A stretch of DNA of 64,000 nucleotides. It comes from Erwinia persicina NBRC 102418 (GTDB lineage: Bacteria; Pseudomonadota; Gammaproteobacteria; Enterobacterales; Enterobacteriaceae). The notes under the pieces are model-generated. The model had not been told where the DNA came from. It was given only the letters and a program-made list of their open reading frames with translations, and ran no database searches. A program made the position numbers and the translations under genes. Shown here one piece after another: positions 19,247 through 31,281 of the stretch; within the stretch, counting starts at the first letter, position 1; each line of letters begins with the position of its first letter. The stretch lies in assembly GCF_001571305.1 (NCBI RefSeq), contig NZ_BCTN01000004.1:186001-250000 (forward strand), in the 5' to 3' direction.

Positions 19247-21097
19247 TTAGAGCAATAACTGACCAGCTGACAACAGCGCCGGCGCACCGGATCGGGCGGT
19301 ATTGTCATAATTGTAAATATCTGTACGAAATTGCGGCAAGCCATCATCGGCGACCCAGGCCGTCAGATAATAGAGGTTCACCGGAACGCGCTGGCGGATG
19401 GAGACAAAGCGGGTATCCCCCTCTTTCAGCGTGCTGGAAATACGCGAATTATCCCAGCCAACGTTCTGTAACAGCAGGCTGGCCAGATCTGAAGCGCGGT
19501 TGACCCGGACGCAGCCTGAACTCAATGCGCGAATATCTTTCTGGAACAGGCCGTGATTTGGCGTGTCGTGCAGATAAATCGCATCCGAACTTGGCATATT
19601 GAATTTGTAGCGGCCAAGTGAATTAGTCGGCCCCGGAGCCTGACGAATGCGATAAGGGAACGAGGCAGCAGATACCATGCTCCAGTCGATCATTGACGGG
19701 TCAATAACCTCCGCATCGTTCGTCCAGCCGGAAAGCAGCGTATAACCGTGTTTATACAGGTACATCGGGTCCTGTTTCACTTTTGGCACAATGTCCTTGC
19801 GCACCAGCGTTGTCGGCACATTCCACGGTGGGTTAAGCACCACGTTATTCAGGGCGCTGCGCATCAGAGGCGTTTTACGGTCAGGACGGCCAACAATCAC
19901 CCGTGAAGAAAGGATCTCATTGCCGTTAACGTAGTAGGCCAGAGAGTAATTAGGAATATTGACCATAATACCGTTATGCATATCATCCGGCAGCAGACGT
20001 AACCGCTGTATGTTCAGCGCCAGTAATGAAGCCCGGCGCTGGGGCGAGACGTTAAGCCATTCACGCGTACGCGTACCAATGGCGCCGTCTGCTTCCAGCC
20101 CCTGCCAGGTCTGAAAACGTTTAAGGGCTTCGACCAGGTCCGGGGTATAAATATTATCGCTGTTCACCGGTATCACGACACCATCAACGTTACCCACGTT
20201 TTGCGGGGTAGCCGGTGGCAGGTTATCAGTCGGTACGGCCGACGGACTGACCACAACGCTGCTGTCCGTTGTGGGGCGCGCTGTCGCATCAGGCTGGGCA
20301 TTGTCATCATCATGCACCAGCGGGGCGTCAACCGGCCCCACCACTTCTTCCGCCGGTGTCGATGGCTCGCTGGCCGGGGACATCATCCCGGTACGCTGCA
20401 GGATGTCACGCAGCGCGGGCACATCGTTGCTGACCTGGCCGGGACGCAGGGTTTGTTTATCGGTCAACTGCGGCCACGGCCGGTTTTCGGCCAGCAGGGT
20501 TTTCAGGGCCTGATGCATGCGCGCATACTGTGGATGCTGAGGTGCCAGCGACAGAACAAATCCATTCAGATTCCCCTGCGCCAGCGCATTTTGCCACTGG
20601 TTGATCACCGCCACTGACGGTGTTTCCATTTTATAAGGCACATTGCTGTAGAGCCAGGTTTCCCCTTTGCTGGGAACACTGGAAGTAAATTGCAGATAGC
20701 CCAGCATGGCGTCAGACAACACCACGTCACGAGCCAGTCCGGTGATAGCGGGGTCGGTCAGCTGTTTGACCCACTGAATAAATTGTGGCTGAACGCCGGA
20801 GATAGCGACTTCGGCTAACTGCTGCTGAAACTGCTGTACGGCCTGACCATCCTGCCACATCGGCTGCATACTCCGGCTGGCATACAGAGGAGCAAGACTT
20901 TTCAAATAGAACGGCGCGTTTCCGTGCGGATAGAGCGCGGCAATCTGCGATGCACTTTGCACCACGCTAACGTGATGACTCACCGGCGCAGAGACCGGCG
21001 GTATCCCCGCAAGCGATGGCGACATGCTGACCATCCAGCAAAACAGAGTACAACCCAGCGCAACAGCCCGGGTGGAAAACGATTTCTGCAGCAACAT
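19247..21097 (-). CDS. ldtD: L,D-transpeptidase LdtD (YcbB)
   Basis: Periplasmic enzyme forming 3-3 (DAP-DAP) peptidoglycan cross-links; in E. coli it gives beta-lactam bypass and responds to envelope stress. An N-terminal signal sequence ([18 protein letters not shown]) is followed by the scaffold domain. A PG_binding_1 domain ([24 protein letters not shown]) comes next, then the YkuD catalytic domain with [12 protein letters not shown] and the nucleophile Cys529 in ALSSGCVRV. It has 616 residues, one more than E. coli as I recall. A proline/threonine/serine-rich insert of about 70 residues separates the first two domains. Confidence 0.95.
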   Translation of the reverse strand: MLLQKSFSTRAVALGCTLFCWMVSMSPSLAGIPPVSAPVSHHVSVVQSASQIAALYPHGNAPFYLKSLAPLYASRSMQPMWQDGQAVQQFQQQLAEVAISGVQPQFIQWVKQLTDPAITGLARDVVLSDAMLGYLQFTSSVPSKGETWLYSNVPYKMETPSVAVINQWQNALAQGNLNGFVLSLAPQHPQYARMHQALKTLLAENRPWPQLTDKQTLRPGQVSNDVPALRDILQRTGMMSPASEPSTPAEEVVGPVDAPLVHDDDNAQPDATARPTTDSSVVVSPSAVPTDNLPPATPQNVGNVDGVVIPVNSDNIYTPDLVEALKRFQTWQGLEADGAIGTRTREWLNVSPQRRASLLALNIQRLRLLPDDMHNGIMVNIPNYSLAYYVNGNEILSSRVIVGRPDRKTPLMRSALNNVVLNPPWNVPTTLVRKDIVPKVKQDPMYLYKHGYTLLSGWTNDAEVIDPSMIDWSMVSAASFPYRIRQAPGPTNSLGRYKFNMPSSDAIYLHDTPNHGLFQKDIRALSSGCVRVNRASDLASLLLQNVGWDNSRISSTLKEGDTRFVSIRQRVPVNLYYLTAWVADDGLPQFRTDIYNYDNTARSGAPALLSAGQLLL

Positions 21098-21169
21098 CCT
21101 TGCTCCCTGTTAGTCTGCTGAACGGGAAGCCAGCAGTAATTAGTCATTGTTATAAGTATAGAAACAGAA

Positions 21170-21202
21170 AACGGCATTTGCCTCATACGTGCAAATGCCG
21201 TT
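21170..21202 (-). terminator. terminator of the cmoM-mukFEB operon
   Basis: Perfect 12-bp stem AACGGCATTTGC / GCAAATGCCGTT with a 9-nt loop. On the minus strand it is followed by TTCTGTTTC. It lies 67 nt past the mukB stop and ahead of ldtD. Confidence 0.85.
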
Positions 21203-21269
21203 ATCCAGAGTAATCTGGACGCAGAAATATTACCACTGCGTCACATTATTTTTTACAGTATGAGGCGTG

Positions 21270-24200
21270 CTATGCCTCAGCCTCTGCATCTTTAGCGGTC
21301 AGTGTCGGTTCCGCCGTGAAGCCGCGGAGGCCGACCACGTGAACATGCTCGGTATTATTGAACACTTTACGGACCAGTTTATAAGTAGTGCCTTTCTCCG
21401 GGCTGATGTTCTCAGGTGCGGCGATAATCAGCTGCATCTCAAGGCGATCGCACAGTTCAAACAGGGTAGCAATGGATTTCGCATCCAGACGAGCAGCCTC
21501 ATCAAGGAACAACAGGCGGCACGGAGAGATATCCTTACCGCGCAGGCGCCGTGATTCCTCTTCCCAGCTCTGCACCACCATCACCAGAATTGACATGCCG
21601 GTACCGATGGCCTCTCCCGTCGACAGCGCGCCGCTTTCTGCACGAAGCCAGCCGTCCGATCCGCGGTTCACTTCCACTTCCATCTCAAGATAGTTGCGGT
21701 AGTCGAGCAGCTCTTCCCCGATAGTCTGTGGCGTGCGCTGTCCCATATCGATCTGCGGATTCAGGCGCTGATAGAGCTTCGCCAGCGCTTCAGAGAAGGT
21801 CAGACGGTTGCTCTTGAACAGATCCTGATGCTGCTCATGCTGCTCGGAAAGTACGTCCAGCAGCGTGGAGTGCGCTTCACGCACGTTGACGTTGAGCCGG
21901 ACGCTCTTCACCTGCCCGAAGCTGACCGCCTGTAATCCCTGGTTCAACTGACGAATACGGTTCTGCTCACGCTGAATAGTTTTGCGAATAATGTTCGATA
22001 CGCTGCGTGAACTGATGGCCAGCATCTGCTCACGAGCCGTCAGCTCTTCGGTCAGACGGTTCAGTTCAATTTCCATCTGTTCGATGGCTTCAACCGGATC
22101 GTCAGTGCGAATGATATCCTGGCGAATACGCTCGCGCAGGTGCTGATAGACCGCAATAAAGAACTGGATTTTGCGCTCAGGGCGTTTCGGATCTTCAGAC
22201 AGGCGCAGCACATCGCGCAAGTGTTCGTTATCCGCCACGGCCAGACGCAGTGCTCCCAGCGCCTTATCCGACATGGAACGCAGCTCATCGCCCCCCAGAT
22301 AGGCCAGTTCGCGGCGGTGCAGACGGCGCTCAACGCCGTTATCTTTCACCAGCCGCAGGACGGCCACCCAGCCGGCTTTGGCACTGACCACCTGTTCGCG
22401 ACCAGCCTGATACTCCCGTTCCAGACGGCGCAGTTTTTTCTGCAGCGCATCCATCTCAGCTTCACAGAAGGTCAGCTGTTTTTCCAGCTGATTGCGACGC
22501 ATACGGTTATTGCTCAGCGCGCTGTAGAGTTCATCACGGCGTTGCTTTGCCCGCTCTTCGGCAGAAGCATCCGCCTGCACACCGATATCCAGCATCTCCT
22601 GCTGCAACTCTTTCAGCATATCGCGTTTGGCATCGTAGGCGCTTTTCAGCGAGGCCAGCACCTGTGAGTACTGGGTTAACTGAGCCTGATGCTGACGTAA
22701 TTTTTCCCTTGCACGGGTACGTTCGCCTTCCGCCTGCTCCAGACGCTGGCGCAATTTTTCATTGAGGTCGCTGGTGCCGTTCAGCATCCCGGCTGAATCG
22801 ACATAGCCAAAGTGCGCACGACGCTGCACGACCTCGGTCAGGGCAAAGGCCTGCTGACGGGCATCGCGCTGCTGCTGCTGCGCCTGCTGGTAATCCAGCT
22901 TCAACTGGTCGTGCTGTTCCGGGTCACTCTGCAGCACAGAAAGGATCGGCTCCAGTCGGGTCAGGTGTGCGCCGTGCTGCTGCACAAAGCGCGCGGCTTC
23001 CTGCGCTTCATCCAGCTTTTCCTGAATTTCTTCGTGGCGATCCTGTAACGTATCATCCAGTAACAGGCTGACGCGCGGTAACAGGCGGTTAAGCTGGGCA
23101 ACGCCCTCTTTCGCCTGTTCAAACTGCTGACGCTGCTGCTGGTTTTCGCTTTCGTGGTTCGTCAGCGCACGCTCAACCTCATTACGCCGGGTATTGAGCA
23201 GACGCATTTCCGCTTCCGGATCCGACTCAAACGCTACGCCCAGATGGCTGCCAATAAAGCGGCTGAAGGACTGATGCAGACGCTGGGTTTTCTGAACGTC
23301 AAAGGACAGCGTGGCGTAACGTTCGGCCAGGGCTTCACGTTCAGCGTGCAGGAGGTCAAGCTGGTTCTCACGGGCTGCACGGCCAAACAGCGGTACTTTA
23401 GGGAAACGGGAATAGCGCCACTGGCGGTCCCCGGCTTTCACTACCACCGCTTTTTCCAGCTCCTCCACGTTAAACACGCTGTCATCAAATGACTGCGGGT
23501 CCCCTTCAATCAGATAGAGATCTTCCGGGCAGTCATCGAGCCCGTCGAGCTGTTCGCGGATCAGCGACAGGTCCGGCACCACAATCGCGTGGCGGGCGGG
23601 GCCATAGAGCGCTGAGAAGTAAGGGGCATCGTCGATGGTGACATCGTCATAGATTTCGGACAGCAGTACGCCGCCAAAACGTTCGGCCAGCGTGTTCAGT
23701 CGTGCATCTTCGGCACCGCCCGGCTGGCTGAGACGTTCGATCTGTTTTTCAATCTCCCGCTTACGCGCGGAAACTTCATCACGTTCAACGGTGGTTTCAC
23801 GCTCGCGCTCCAGCAGCTGCTGCATAAACTCGGTGACCTGCTGGCTGTTTTCCAGCGACTGTCCGGTCTGTTCGCTCAGCTGCGACAGGATCTCCTGCGC
23901 GGCAAGCCACTGCGGTGCCTGTTTGGTGAGCCGCGCGATGCGTTCACGCAGCTGCTCCAGCTCCTGGCGCAGGGCCATACGGCGCTCACCGGCATCGGCC
24001 ACGCTTTCGTTCAGCAATTCAATCTGGGCTTCCAGCTCCGCCTGCAGGGACTCCAGCTCACCGGCATCGACCTGCTGGCCGTGTCGCTTGCAGAAGTCAT
24101 TGAGCAGTCGCTCAGCATCCTGTTGTTCACGCAGGCGTTGCGTCAGTTCATTCAGGCGGCTACGCAACGGCTGGAGCTGTTCAGCGTGGTAACGCTGATT

Positions 24201-25718
24201 GCTGGCGTCACGTAACAAATCGCGGCCCACCTGCCAGGCTTCGCTGCGACTGACCGGACCGGCGATTTTATTGACCAGTTCAAACGCCTGTTCGAACTGG
24301 CTGTGCGCGGCCTGCGCCACGCTCATTTTTTGCTCCAGCATCAGCAACCTGTCGGTGGCTTCCTGCTCTTTAGCCTGGAACGTTTCCTGCCACTCGTCGG
24401 CGTTTTCAATAGTGAGGTCGCGCAGCTGACAGATTTCCTGAGCACGCTGCAAAGCGGTCAACGCCTGTTGATACTGAATCGCCCGCGTCTGCTGGACATC
24501 CAGCGCCTGCTGGTAGTCGGCCAGCTGATTTTTCAGCTCATCCACTTCCAGTTCAGCATTTTCGCTGCGCGCTTCGTTTTCCTCATGCACCTCACGCGCT
24601 TCGGCGACCACTTCATTCTGCTCTTCCAGGCGGAAGGTCAGTTCTTCCAGGTCGGCGTCGTAGCGATCAATTTTTTCCTGCTGACGCAGAGCCGTCTGTA
24701 CCAGATTCAGATGGTCGCTGGCCCCCTGATAATCTGTTTCCAGATCGCTCTCAGCGGCGTTATGTTCACCCAGCTCACGCGCCATCTCGATATGTCGATA
24801 CTGCTCGGCAGCAAGCTGCTTCCGGCTGGTAAACAGATCGTTACGCACCTGCATGGCCGCATCAAGATGAATGCGTCGCTCGTTAGCGTGACGCATGTAG
24901 TCTGCCGCCACGTAGCTGGTGGCTTCAGAAATCAGGTGTTTAAACAGGTCGCGATCGGACTGCGTCACCCGTATCGCTTCCAGCGTCATGCGGTTTTCAC
25001 GCAGGGCGGCTTCCATATCCTGAAACGCCTTCCGCACGCCGCTGTTTTCCGGCAGCAGGTAGTCGCGCAGGGAGCGTGTAATGGCGCTGGAGATCCCGCC
25101 ATACAGCGAGGCCTCAATCAGACGGTAATATTTACTACGGTCAGCCGCGGAACGCAGACGACGCGCCACGATACCGAGGTCGAACATCACCGAATGGTAG
25201 TCCGTAATGGAGTTGTACTGTTTGAACTGTACGCTTTCCATCGCTTCAAAGCGGTCTTTCAGCTCACTGATGGGCACCACGCGCGCCTGACGCGCGTTGA
25301 CCGTCTCCGTGAGAATTTCGGTAGGGTTAATCGACGTTGGCAGGCCGTGGATACTGAACGGTTTGATATCCACTTTACGGTCGCGACCGGCAACCTGCTG
25401 CAAACGTACCCCGACCAGCACGCGCTGGTGCAGTGAGTTAACCACATCAAGCACCGCGTAGCAGACGCCCGGCCGCAGTTTACCGTGCAGACCTTTATCC
25501 CGCGAACCGGAGGTGGCCCCGGCCTCGGTGGTATTACGGAAATGCAGCAGCGTCAGATCGGGGATCAACGCAGTAACAAAAGCCGCCATGGTGGTGGATT
25601 TACCGGCACCGTTACCGCCTGACAGCGTAGTCACCAGCTCATCAAGGTCAAAGGTGCGGGCAAAGAAGCCATTCCAGTTAATCAGCGTCAGCGAGCGAAA
25701 CTTCCCACGTTCAATCAT
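21270..25718 (-). CDS. mukB: chromosome partition protein MukB (SMC-like condensin)
   Basis: Core ATPase of the MukBEF condensin that organises and segregates the chromosome by loop extrusion. The N-terminal head has Walker A GGNGAGKS at residues 34-41. Two long coiled-coil arms rich in Glu/Gln/Arg flank the hinge at about residues 650-780. The C-terminal head carries the signature region [21 protein letters not shown] and Walker [11 protein letters not shown]. It has 1482 residues, close to E. coli (1486). Its ATG directly abuts the mukE stop, so it is probably coupled. Confidence 0.98.
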   Translation of the reverse strand: MIERGKFRSLTLINWNGFFARTFDLDELVTTLSGGNGAGKSTTMAAFVTALIPDLTLLHFRNTTEAGATSGSRDKGLHGKLRPGVCYAVLDVVNSLHQRVLVGVRLQQVAGRDRKVDIKPFSIHGLPTSINPTEILTETVNARQARVVPISELKDRFEAMESVQFKQYNSITDYHSVMFDLGIVARRLRSAADRSKYYRLIEASLYGGISSAITRSLRDYLLPENSGVRKAFQDMEAALRENRMTLEAIRVTQSDRDLFKHLISEATSYVAADYMRHANERRIHLDAAMQVRNDLFTSRKQLAAEQYRHIEMARELGEHNAAESDLETDYQGASDHLNLVQTALRQQEKIDRYDADLEELTFRLEEQNEVVAEAREVHEENEARSENAELEVDELKNQLADYQQALDVQQTRAIQYQQALTALQRAQEICQLRDLTIENADEWQETFQAKEQEATDRLLMLEQKMSVAQAAHSQFEQAFELVNKIAGPVSRSEAWQVGRDLLRDASNQRYHAEQLQPLRSRLNELTQRLREQQDAERLLNDFCKRHGQQVDAGELESLQAELEAQIELLNESVADAGERRMALRQELEQLRERIARLTKQAPQWLAAQEILSQLSEQTGQSLENSQQVTEFMQQLLERERETTVERDEVSARKREIEKQIERLSQPGGAEDARLNTLAERFGGVLLSEIYDDVTIDDAPYFSALYGPARHAIVVPDLSLIREQLDGLDDCPEDLYLIEGDPQSFDDSVFNVEELEKAVVVKAGDRQWRYSRFPKVPLFGRAARENQLDLLHAEREALAERYATLSFDVQKTQRLHQSFSRFIGSHLGVAFESDPEAEMRLLNTRRNEVERALTNHESENQQQRQQFEQAKEGVAQLNRLLPRVSLLLDDTLQDRHEEIQEKLDEAQEAARFVQQHGAHLTRLEPILSVLQSDPEQHDQLKLDYQQAQQQQRDARQQAFALTEVVQRRAHFGYVDSAGMLNGTSDLNEKLRQRLEQAEGERTRAREKLRQHQAQLTQYSQVLASLKSAYDAKRDMLKELQQEMLDIGVQADASAEERAKQRRDELYSALSNNRMRRNQLEKQLTFCEAEMDALQKKLRRLEREYQAGREQVVSAKAGWVAVLRLVKDNGVERRLHRRELAYLGGDELRSMSDKALGALRLAVADNEHLRDVLRLSEDPKRPERKIQFFIAVYQHLRERIRQDIIRTDDPVEAIEQMEIELNRLTEELTAREQMLAISSRSVSNIIRKTIQREQNRIRQLNQGLQAVSFGQVKSVRLNVNVREAHSTLLDVLSEQHEQHQDLFKSNRLTFSEALAKLYQRLNPQIDMGQRTPQTIGEELLDYRNYLEMEVEVNRGSDGWLRAESGALSTGEAIGTGMSILVMVVQSWEEESRRLRGKDISPCRLLFLDEAARLDAKSIATLFELCDRLEMQLIIAAPENISPEKGTTYKLVRKVFNNTEHVHVVGLRGFTAEPTLTAKDAEAEA

Positions 25719-26438
25719 TTATTCTTCCTCCGCACGGTCCGGCGCATTGTTGTCCGCGTCACTCTCATCGCTTTCATCATTCAGGGCCAGCCCACCGTCA
25801 AGCTGCATCGCTTCGCCATCCCGGATCATGCGCAGCTGCGCATCGCGCGGATCGTCACCGCTGCGCACATCGGCACCAAAGCGGAAGACCGATTCGGTAA
25901 TGCGGAATTTGCTGCTGTCATTGCCCATAAACCAAACCATCCCCAGCCGGCGCAGGCGATTTAACGACGCGCGCATCTTCTCCTGGAGTTTCTGGCGATC
26001 CAGGTCAGAACCGGTCGAACGCTGGTTGACCAGCTTCAGCAGCTTACTTTCATCAGCCAGCGACATCAGTTCATCGTGCAGTTCCTGCTGGGTGAAAATC
26101 CCCTCATTGGCCAGACGCTCCGGACTGAGATAGAGGTAACACAGTATCTTACCGACCATCATATCCAGTTCAGACAGCACCGAGCGCGGGATCAGCGTGG
26201 TGGAGCGTGGCCGCAGATAAAAGAAGCCTTCTGGCGCACGGATCAGTTCAACGTTATAACGGGTGTAAAATTCTTCGAGAAATTCCTGATAATCCATCAG
26301 AAAGGCGTGCTGATCTAGCTCGTCGATACCAATATGCCGCCCTGCGCGTAACTGGCTGTCCAGCGCCGGAAAGATCGGATTTGCCAGAGCCATCGCCAGC
26401 TTAACCGGCATCACTTGTTCAATATTTGTCGATGACAT
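25719..26438 (-). CDS. mukE: chromosome partition protein MukE
   Basis: Winged-helix subunit that binds the MukF dimer and regulates MukB head engagement. It is recognised by [39 protein letters not shown] and [39 protein letters not shown]. The C-terminal tail is acidic ([19 protein letters not shown]), as in E. coli. The start at 26438 gives 239 residues and a 20-nt overlap with mukF. An in-frame start at 26465 would deepen the overlap and has no conserved N-terminus. Confidence 0.96.
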   Translation of the reverse strand: MSSTNIEQVMPVKLAMALANPIFPALDSQLRAGRHIGIDELDQHAFLMDYQEFLEEFYTRYNVELIRAPEGFFYLRPRSTTLIPRSVLSELDMMVGKILCYLYLSPERLANEGIFTQQELHDELMSLADESKLLKLVNQRSTGSDLDRQKLQEKMRASLNRLRRLGMVWFMGNDSSKFRITESVFRFGADVRSGDDPRDAQLRMIRDGEAMQLDGGLALNDESDESDADNNAPDRAEEE

Positions 26439-27741
26439 GTGCCTGCACCTTGGCTCCGTAATCATTAATAGCCTGCCATTTTGCAGCCAGGCCAGAGAAG
26501 TCTGCTTCGGCCACGCCTAAGCGTACAGCCTGATCGACGACAATACGCGCCACGTCAAAGTGACGAACTCGCGGGTATTGTGTCAGGTAATCGCGTATGA
26601 CTTCGCCCAGATCCAGCGGTTTCTGCTGGGTCTTGTAGCTGGCCAGCGCCTCTTCAATCATCGCCGCCAGCTGTTCACGAATCGCGTTAAACTCTTCGTA
26701 TTCCAGTTCTGAAGGCAGTTCACCCGTCACCTCTTCGCTGCGCAGGGTCAGTTCTTCATCACGCATGTCGTACAAACGGTCAGCATTGGCATAGGTGAGG
26801 GCCCAGGGCTGATCGAAGTAATTCTGTACCGACTGCCGCAACCGCTGGGCGAAGACACGGTTTTTATCCATATCTATCGCCGTACGGATAAATTTATGCA
26901 CATGGCGGTCGTAACCAATCCACAGGTCAATCGCCTGCTGGCCCCAACTGATAATGCGATCCAGCTTGTTCTGCAGGTCAAACACCAGTTTGTCGACAAA
27001 GCCCAAATCGGGGCTGTTCATCGTCGCATCCTGAATGCGCAACAGGTTGGCCTGCAGCTTATCGCCCGCGGCTTCCAGGGTGTCCTGTAGCTCGCGCAGC
27101 GTGCCGGACGTTTCATTTAACAGCAGTTCACAGCTGGAGATAGCCGCCCGCCAGTCTTTGTTGAGCAACTGGGCAATATCGTCTTTTACCGCCTGCTGCT
27201 GCTCATCCATGATGCGCTGAGTGATATCAATACTGTCGAAAATTTCCGCGACGGAGTATTTCAGCGGCGCAAACACGTTGCGGTGCCAGTGATATTCATC
27301 GCCATTTTCATCGGCGGCATCTGCCGCCCGCTTCAACTCACCGGCCACGATCGACAGCTGCAGCGAAAGGCGCAGCGTGGAAAATTCACGCTGACGAATG
27401 TAGTAGTCTGTGATGCCGATACCCAGCGGGGTGAGGCGGTAGATGGCATTGCCTTCGGCGTGTTCGCTGGTAAAGCGATTAAGCAAACGCTGACGCACCA
27501 TATCATTGATGGCATTATTGGCACGTACAACTACCGTTTCACTGGTCTGCTCAAAGCCTTCGCTGACATGGCGGAAGGCATCAATCAGTTCGCCTTCACT
27601 CATTTCGCCATCCATGCGCTCCCCGTTGAGGGTGGCAATTGCCAGCAAAAAAGCCAGACGTTCGGTTGGCAACGAGACGGAAAAATCATTTTTTCGCGCC
27701 CAGGCCACCAGTTCCGGTACAGTCTGGGAAAATTCACTCAT
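26419..27741 (-). CDS. mukF: chromosome partition protein MukF (kleisin)
   Basis: Kleisin of the MukBEF complex: an N-terminal winged-helix dimerisation domain ([52 protein letters not shown] region), a helical middle and a C-terminal winged-helix that contacts the MukB head. It has 440 residues, the E. coli length. It overlaps the end of cmoM by 8 nt and the start of mukE by 20 nt, so the operon is tightly coupled. Confidence 0.97.
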   Translation of the reverse strand: MSEFSQTVPELVAWARKNDFSVSLPTERLAFLLAIATLNGERMDGEMSEGELIDAFRHVSEGFEQTSETVVVRANNAINDMVRQRLLNRFTSEHAEGNAIYRLTPLGIGITDYYIRQREFSTLRLSLQLSIVAGELKRAADAADENGDEYHWHRNVFAPLKYSVAEIFDSIDITQRIMDEQQQAVKDDIAQLLNKDWRAAISSCELLLNETSGTLRELQDTLEAAGDKLQANLLRIQDATMNSPDLGFVDKLVFDLQNKLDRIISWGQQAIDLWIGYDRHVHKFIRTAIDMDKNRVFAQRLRQSVQNYFDQPWALTYANADRLYDMRDEELTLRSEEVTGELPSELEYEEFNAIREQLAAMIEEALASYKTQQKPLDLGEVIRDYLTQYPRVRHFDVARIVVDQAVRLGVAEADFSGLAAKWQAINDYGAKVQAHVIDKY

Positions 27742-28522
27742 AGTTCTTCTGCCTTATGGGTTTCCGCGCTGTAACGTGGATATAACGCCCTAAACTTAAA
27801 AAAGGCTCCTGGCGGCAGTATTGCTTTTCCAGGGCCAGAACCTCATCAAACCGTTCAATCTGCCTGGTTTTATCGCGCAGATAATCATGAAAAACCCGAA
27901 TACCGGTTTTGCTCTCAATAGTAAAACCACAATCCTGAAGCCAGCCGTAGACCTGCTGGGGGTCACGGGGATAGTCGGGAGACAGCGTCTTCTTTTTACG
28001 CTTGGCCAAACCCGACTGCAGGTAACCAAAATTACCCAGCACCATCGTCTGCATCAGCAGGCCATTCAGATTGTAAAACATCAGCGACAGCACCCCGCCT
28101 GGCTTAAGCGCATCATACAGCGCGGCCAGCACTTCCTGCGGTTCTGCCACCCACTCCAGCACAGCGTGAAACAATACCAGATCAACCGGTTTATCTAAAT
28201 GTTGACCGACCTGCTGGGCGCTAAATTGTGCGAATTGCATGTTACCGCTCACACCTTTTTCATCGGCCAGGCGGCGAGCGCGCGATAACATCTCTTGTGA
28301 AACATCACAAAGCAGAACCTGATGGCCCCGCGCGGCGACCCCGCAGCCGGTCTGACCTTCTCCTCCGCCCGCATCCAGTACCGACAGCGCGCCCTCGGGA
28401 AACGAGGCTAACAGCGCGTCAAGATCCTGCCAGAGGATCGCCTGACGAATACGCCCTTTAGTGGTACCGTAAATGTTCTGCGAAAATTTTTCTGCGATAT
28501 CATCAAAGTTGCGATCCTGCAT
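27734..28522 (-). CDS. cmoM: tRNA 5-carboxymethoxyuridine methyltransferase CmoM (SmtA)
   Basis: SAM-dependent enzyme that methylates cmo5U34 to mcmo5U in a subset of tRNAs. It is a class I methyltransferase; the SAM motif [12 protein letters not shown] is near residues 45-56, followed by [10 protein letters not shown] and [10 protein letters not shown]. It has 262 residues. It was earlier called SmtA and regarded as part of the muk operon. It leads the operon, and its last 8 nt overlap mukF. Confidence 0.93.
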   Translation of the reverse strand: MQDRNFDDIAEKFSQNIYGTTKGRIRQAILWQDLDALLASFPEGALSVLDAGGGEGQTGCGVAARGHQVLLCDVSQEMLSRARRLADEKGVSGNMQFAQFSAQQVGQHLDKPVDLVLFHAVLEWVAEPQEVLAALYDALKPGGVLSLMFYNLNGLLMQTMVLGNFGYLQSGLAKRKKKTLSPDYPRDPQQVYGWLQDCGFTIESKTGIRVFHDYLRDKTRQIERFDEVLALEKQYCRQEPFLSLGRYIHVTARKPIRQKNYE

Positions 28523-28705
28523 ACAGCGGCTCCGGGTTAAGGGCGTGATGGTACGGGAGTCACCCGGTTATTCCGCGCCGGACTAAAACGGACAGGTAGA
28601 TCCCTATTATTCCCCGCCAGCGGACGTAGTAAATGAGCTGCAACGGCTGCGGCTTGAAAGTGGCGGGGTATTTTGGCATACACTGGCAAATAATGAAGCT
28701 TTCGG

Positions 28706-28735
28706 TCACCGCTTAGTGCTTGGGTGATGTTTTTT
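28706..28735 (+). terminator. terminator-like element in the elyC leader
   Basis: Short stem TCACC / GGTGA (28706-28710 with 28723-28727) with a 12-nt loop, followed by TGTTTTTT, just before elyC. It could be a weak attenuator in the leader or simply chance. Confidence 0.3.
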
Positions 28736-28757
28736 CGGACAAAAGGAACCTGTTTTC

Positions 28758-29546
28758 ATGTTTTTCGCCCTAAAAAAAGTCGTTGGTGGCCTGCTGCTAC
28801 CGCTGCCGATGCTGCTGCTGATCATGGCAGTTGGCATTATGCTGCTCTGGTTTAGCCGATGGCAGAAAAGTGGCAAAACCCTGGTTTCCCTTGCCTGGGC
28901 TCTGCTCCTTCTCATCAGCCTGCAGCCTGTCGCCGACCGTCTGCTGGCACCGCTGGAAAATCGCTACCCGACCTGGCAGAATCAGCACCCGGTAGAGTAT
29001 ATCGTGGTTCTCGGCGGTGGCTACACCTGGAACCCACAGTGGGCGCCCAGTTCTAACCTGCTTAATAACAGCCTGCCCCGTCTGGCTGAGGGTATCCGCA
29101 TCTGGCGGGCTAACCCGGGGTCGAAACTGATTGTGACGGGTGGCCATGCTCAGGGGAATCCGGTGAGTTCAGCCAGTGTGGCATCACGCGTGGCCCAGTC
29201 TCTCGGTGTGCCGCCAGAGGATATTATCACTCTGGATCAACCCCGGGATACAGGCCAGGAAGCAGAAGAAGTAGCAAAAATAGTGGGCCAGCGGCCGCTG
29301 GCACTGGTCACCTCAGCCAACCATTTGCCACGCGCCATGGTTTTCTTCCAGCGTCAGGGGCTTAACCCCTGGCCTGCTCCGGCCAATCAGCTGGCGATCG
29401 CTTCTCCTCTGAATTTCTGGGAGCGGGCCCTGCCGTCATCCTTCTGGCTGGGGCATAGCGAACGTGCTGTTTACGAGAGCCTGGGCCTTGTCTGGCAGTG
29501 GCTGCATCCGGCAGCGAAGGAGTCAGTCGAGCCAGGGCAGCAGTGA
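28758..29546 (+). CDS. elyC: envelope biogenesis factor ElyC (YcbC), DUF218
   Basis: Inner-membrane protein needed in E. coli for normal peptidoglycan assembly at low temperature and implicated in lipid-carrier metabolism. Two N-terminal hydrophobic segments span about residues 9-31 and 41-57. A DUF218 domain follows, with YIVVLGGGYTWNP, IVTGGHAQGNPVSSA and LVTSANHLPRAMVFFQRQGLNP. It has 262 residues, E. coli-like. The ATG follows AAAGGAACC. Its last 24 nt overlap the end of the convergent ycbJ. Confidence 0.93.
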   Translation: MFFALKKVVGGLLLPLPMLLLIMAVGIMLLWFSRWQKSGKTLVSLAWALLLLISLQPVADRLLAPLENRYPTWQNQHPVEYIVVLGGGYTWNPQWAPSSNLLNNSLPRLAEGIRIWRANPGSKLIVTGGHAQGNPVSSASVASRVAQSLGVPPEDIITLDQPRDTGQEAEEVAKIVGQRPLALVTSANHLPRAMVFFQRQGLNPWPAPANQLAIASPLNFWERALPSSFWLGHSERAVYESLGLVWQWLHPAAKESVEPGQQ

Positions 29547-30416
29547 TCGACTGGCCAGACTGAACCGCTGAGCATCAAACTGTGCGGTGTGGATCAGTCT
29601 GGCAATCTCTTCCCAGACAATATACAGCCAGCGGCGTGCGACAAACCCCTCTGCGACGGGTGCGCGCTGCAGGTAGCAACTGAGGATGTCATCACCGACG
29701 CCAGTTGCGCAAAGGGGATAGAGATCGAATTCACGCGGTGCCCAGAGTACGGTGCCGGGATTGATCACCGCCAGCAGTTGATCTGCCCAGGCCTCTTTCA
29801 TGATGCTGGTGGGTGCCATGTTTCCGTGGACTAAAACACAGGGATCGTCAAACCCGTTGAACAGCCTGGACAGGCTTTGACGGCTGCGAAAAAGCAGCTG
29901 CCGGGCATCCATGCTCAACTGTGCCGGGCGCAGGTAGCCGAGCGTGGCCCAGAGGACCTCGACCCGCTGGGCGTACCAGGCCGGCCAGTGATTCTGTTGC
30001 GTGCTGTCAACCGTGCCTACCAGCCCATGGCTGTCAATCCGGTGCCAGCCAAGCATTCCCTCGACAATCTGCTCCTGAAGCTGTTGCCAGCGCTCAGGCG
30101 TGCGCGTGGGCGCTTCGATGGATACCCCGCCCGTACGTTCAATCAGTAAGACCTCATGCAGCGGAGGTTGCTGGCTGATAACCAGACCATACACGGCAGG
30201 AACACGCACTTTGCCTTCACGCATCAGCATCGACAGCTTGTGCGCTTCCTGAGCAGCAATGCCCTTCATACTGAAGTATTTCGCGACCAGCGGCAGAGAA
30301 TAGCCCTGGTCATCGTACAGGGTATAGAGACTGGCGAAAGGCTGCTGACTGATACATTCCACCCGACTGACCGGTTCGCCAAGAACCAGTGCCAGTTCAG
30401 ATCGCAGGTGTTCCAT
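29523..30416 (-). CDS. ycbJ: YcbJ family protein with kinase-like (APH-like) fold
   Basis: Function unknown. It has 297 residues, as E. coli YcbJ. A beta-rich N-lobe (LPLVAKYFSMKGIAAQEAHKL) and the loop CVLVHGNMAPTSIM resemble an aminoglycoside-phosphotransferase/protein-kinase fold, in which HGD would be catalytic; here and in the E. coli sequence as I recall it the aspartate is Asn. The start at 30416 is preferred over one 56 codons upstream: AAAGGAGGG stands in front of it and homology to E. coli begins there (MEHLRSELALVLGE). It is the last gene of the leftward run after kdsB, and its end overlaps elyC on the other strand. Confidence 0.85.
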   Translation of the reverse strand: MEHLRSELALVLGEPVSRVECISQQPFASLYTLYDDQGYSLPLVAKYFSMKGIAAQEAHKLSMLMREGKVRVPAVYGLVISQQPPLHEVLLIERTGGVSIEAPTRTPERWQQLQEQIVEGMLGWHRIDSHGLVGTVDSTQQNHWPAWYAQRVEVLWATLGYLRPAQLSMDARQLLFRSRQSLSRLFNGFDDPCVLVHGNMAPTSIMKEAWADQLLAVINPGTVLWAPREFDLYPLCATGVGDDILSCYLQRAPVAEGFVARRWLYIVWEEIARLIHTAQFDAQRFSLASRSLLPWLD

Positions 30417-30534
30417 CTGCCCTCCTTTCAGGCAAAAGGTCTTATAAGGGCGCTGAACGCGGAAATTTTTTGCTTCGTGCCGGACACGGCTGCAGCAGAA
30501 ATGACGGGGTCGGAGGAAAGCACCCCATCGTGGG

Positions 30535-31281
30535 TTACTGCATGGCTTCGCGTACGCGCAGTAAGTCTTCTGGCGTATCAACACCTACGCTGGGAATAGC
30601 CTTTGCCACATCGACGTGGATTTTTTCGCCGTACCACAGCACGCGTAGTTGCTCAAGCAGCTCGATCTGTTCCAGCGGGCTGGCTTCCCAGCCAACATAG
30701 CGGCGAATAAATCCGGCACGATAGCCGTAAATACCAATATGACGCAGGAAATGGTCCCCGATGGTGTCGCGGGAAGCCGCAAACCGCTCACGATCCCAGG
30801 GGATGGTCGCGCGCGAGAAGTAGAGTGCATAGCCATTAGCATCGCGCACCACCTTCACAGCATTCGGATTAAACGCCTCTTCCGCTGAATCCACCGGCAC
30901 GGCCAGCGTTGCCATACCGGCGCTGCTTTGGGCCAGATTATCTGCCACCTGGCGAATAATCACCGGGGGGATCATCGGCTCATCGCCCTGGACATTCACA
31001 ATTACGGTGTCATCAGGGAACTGATAATGATCAATCACCTCCGCCAGACGCTCGGTGCCAGACTGATGGTCAGGACGAGTCATACAGACTTCGCCACCGG
31101 CCGCTTCAACGGCGCGCGCTACGTCAGGATGGTCAGTCGCCACAATCACGCGATCGGCACCTGACTCCAGCGCCCGCTCCATGACATGGACCACCATGGG
31201 CTTGCCGTGAATGTCGACCAGCGGCTTACCCGGCAAACGGGTAGAAGCAAAACGCGCCGGAATGATGGCGACAAAACTCAT
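30535..31281 (-). CDS. kdsB: 3-deoxy-manno-octulosonate cytidylyltransferase
   Basis: Activates Kdo as CMP-Kdo for attachment to lipid A. It has the nucleotidyltransferase fold: [19 protein letters not shown] at residues 6-24 binds CTP, and [11 protein letters not shown] holds the metal-binding Asp. It has 248 residues, full length. Its ATG overlaps the ycaR stop by 4 nt. With lpxK and msbA upstream on the same strand it forms a lipopolysaccharide-inner-core group. Confidence 0.97.
   Translation of the reverse strand: MSFVAIIPARFASTRLPGKPLVDIHGKPMVVHVMERALESGADRVIVATDHPDVARAVEAAGGEVCMTRPDHQSGTERLAEVIDHYQFPDDTVIVNVQGDEPMIPPVIIRQVADNLAQSSAGMATLAVPVDSAEEAFNPNAVKVVRDANGYALYFSRATIPWDRERFAASRDTIGDHFLRHIGIYGYRAGFIRRYVGWEASPLEQIELLEQLRVLWYGEKIHVDVAKAIPSVGVDTPEDLLRVREAMQ

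Noticed and set aside
24303-25436. 377-codon open frame on the plus strand
   Set aside because: Antisense shadow of mukB; low-complexity sequence following the coiled-coil codons.
28523-28757. Possible small gene or RNA upstream of elyC
   Set aside because: Only a weak terminator-like stem is seen; no conserved RNA structure or coding signal could be supported.
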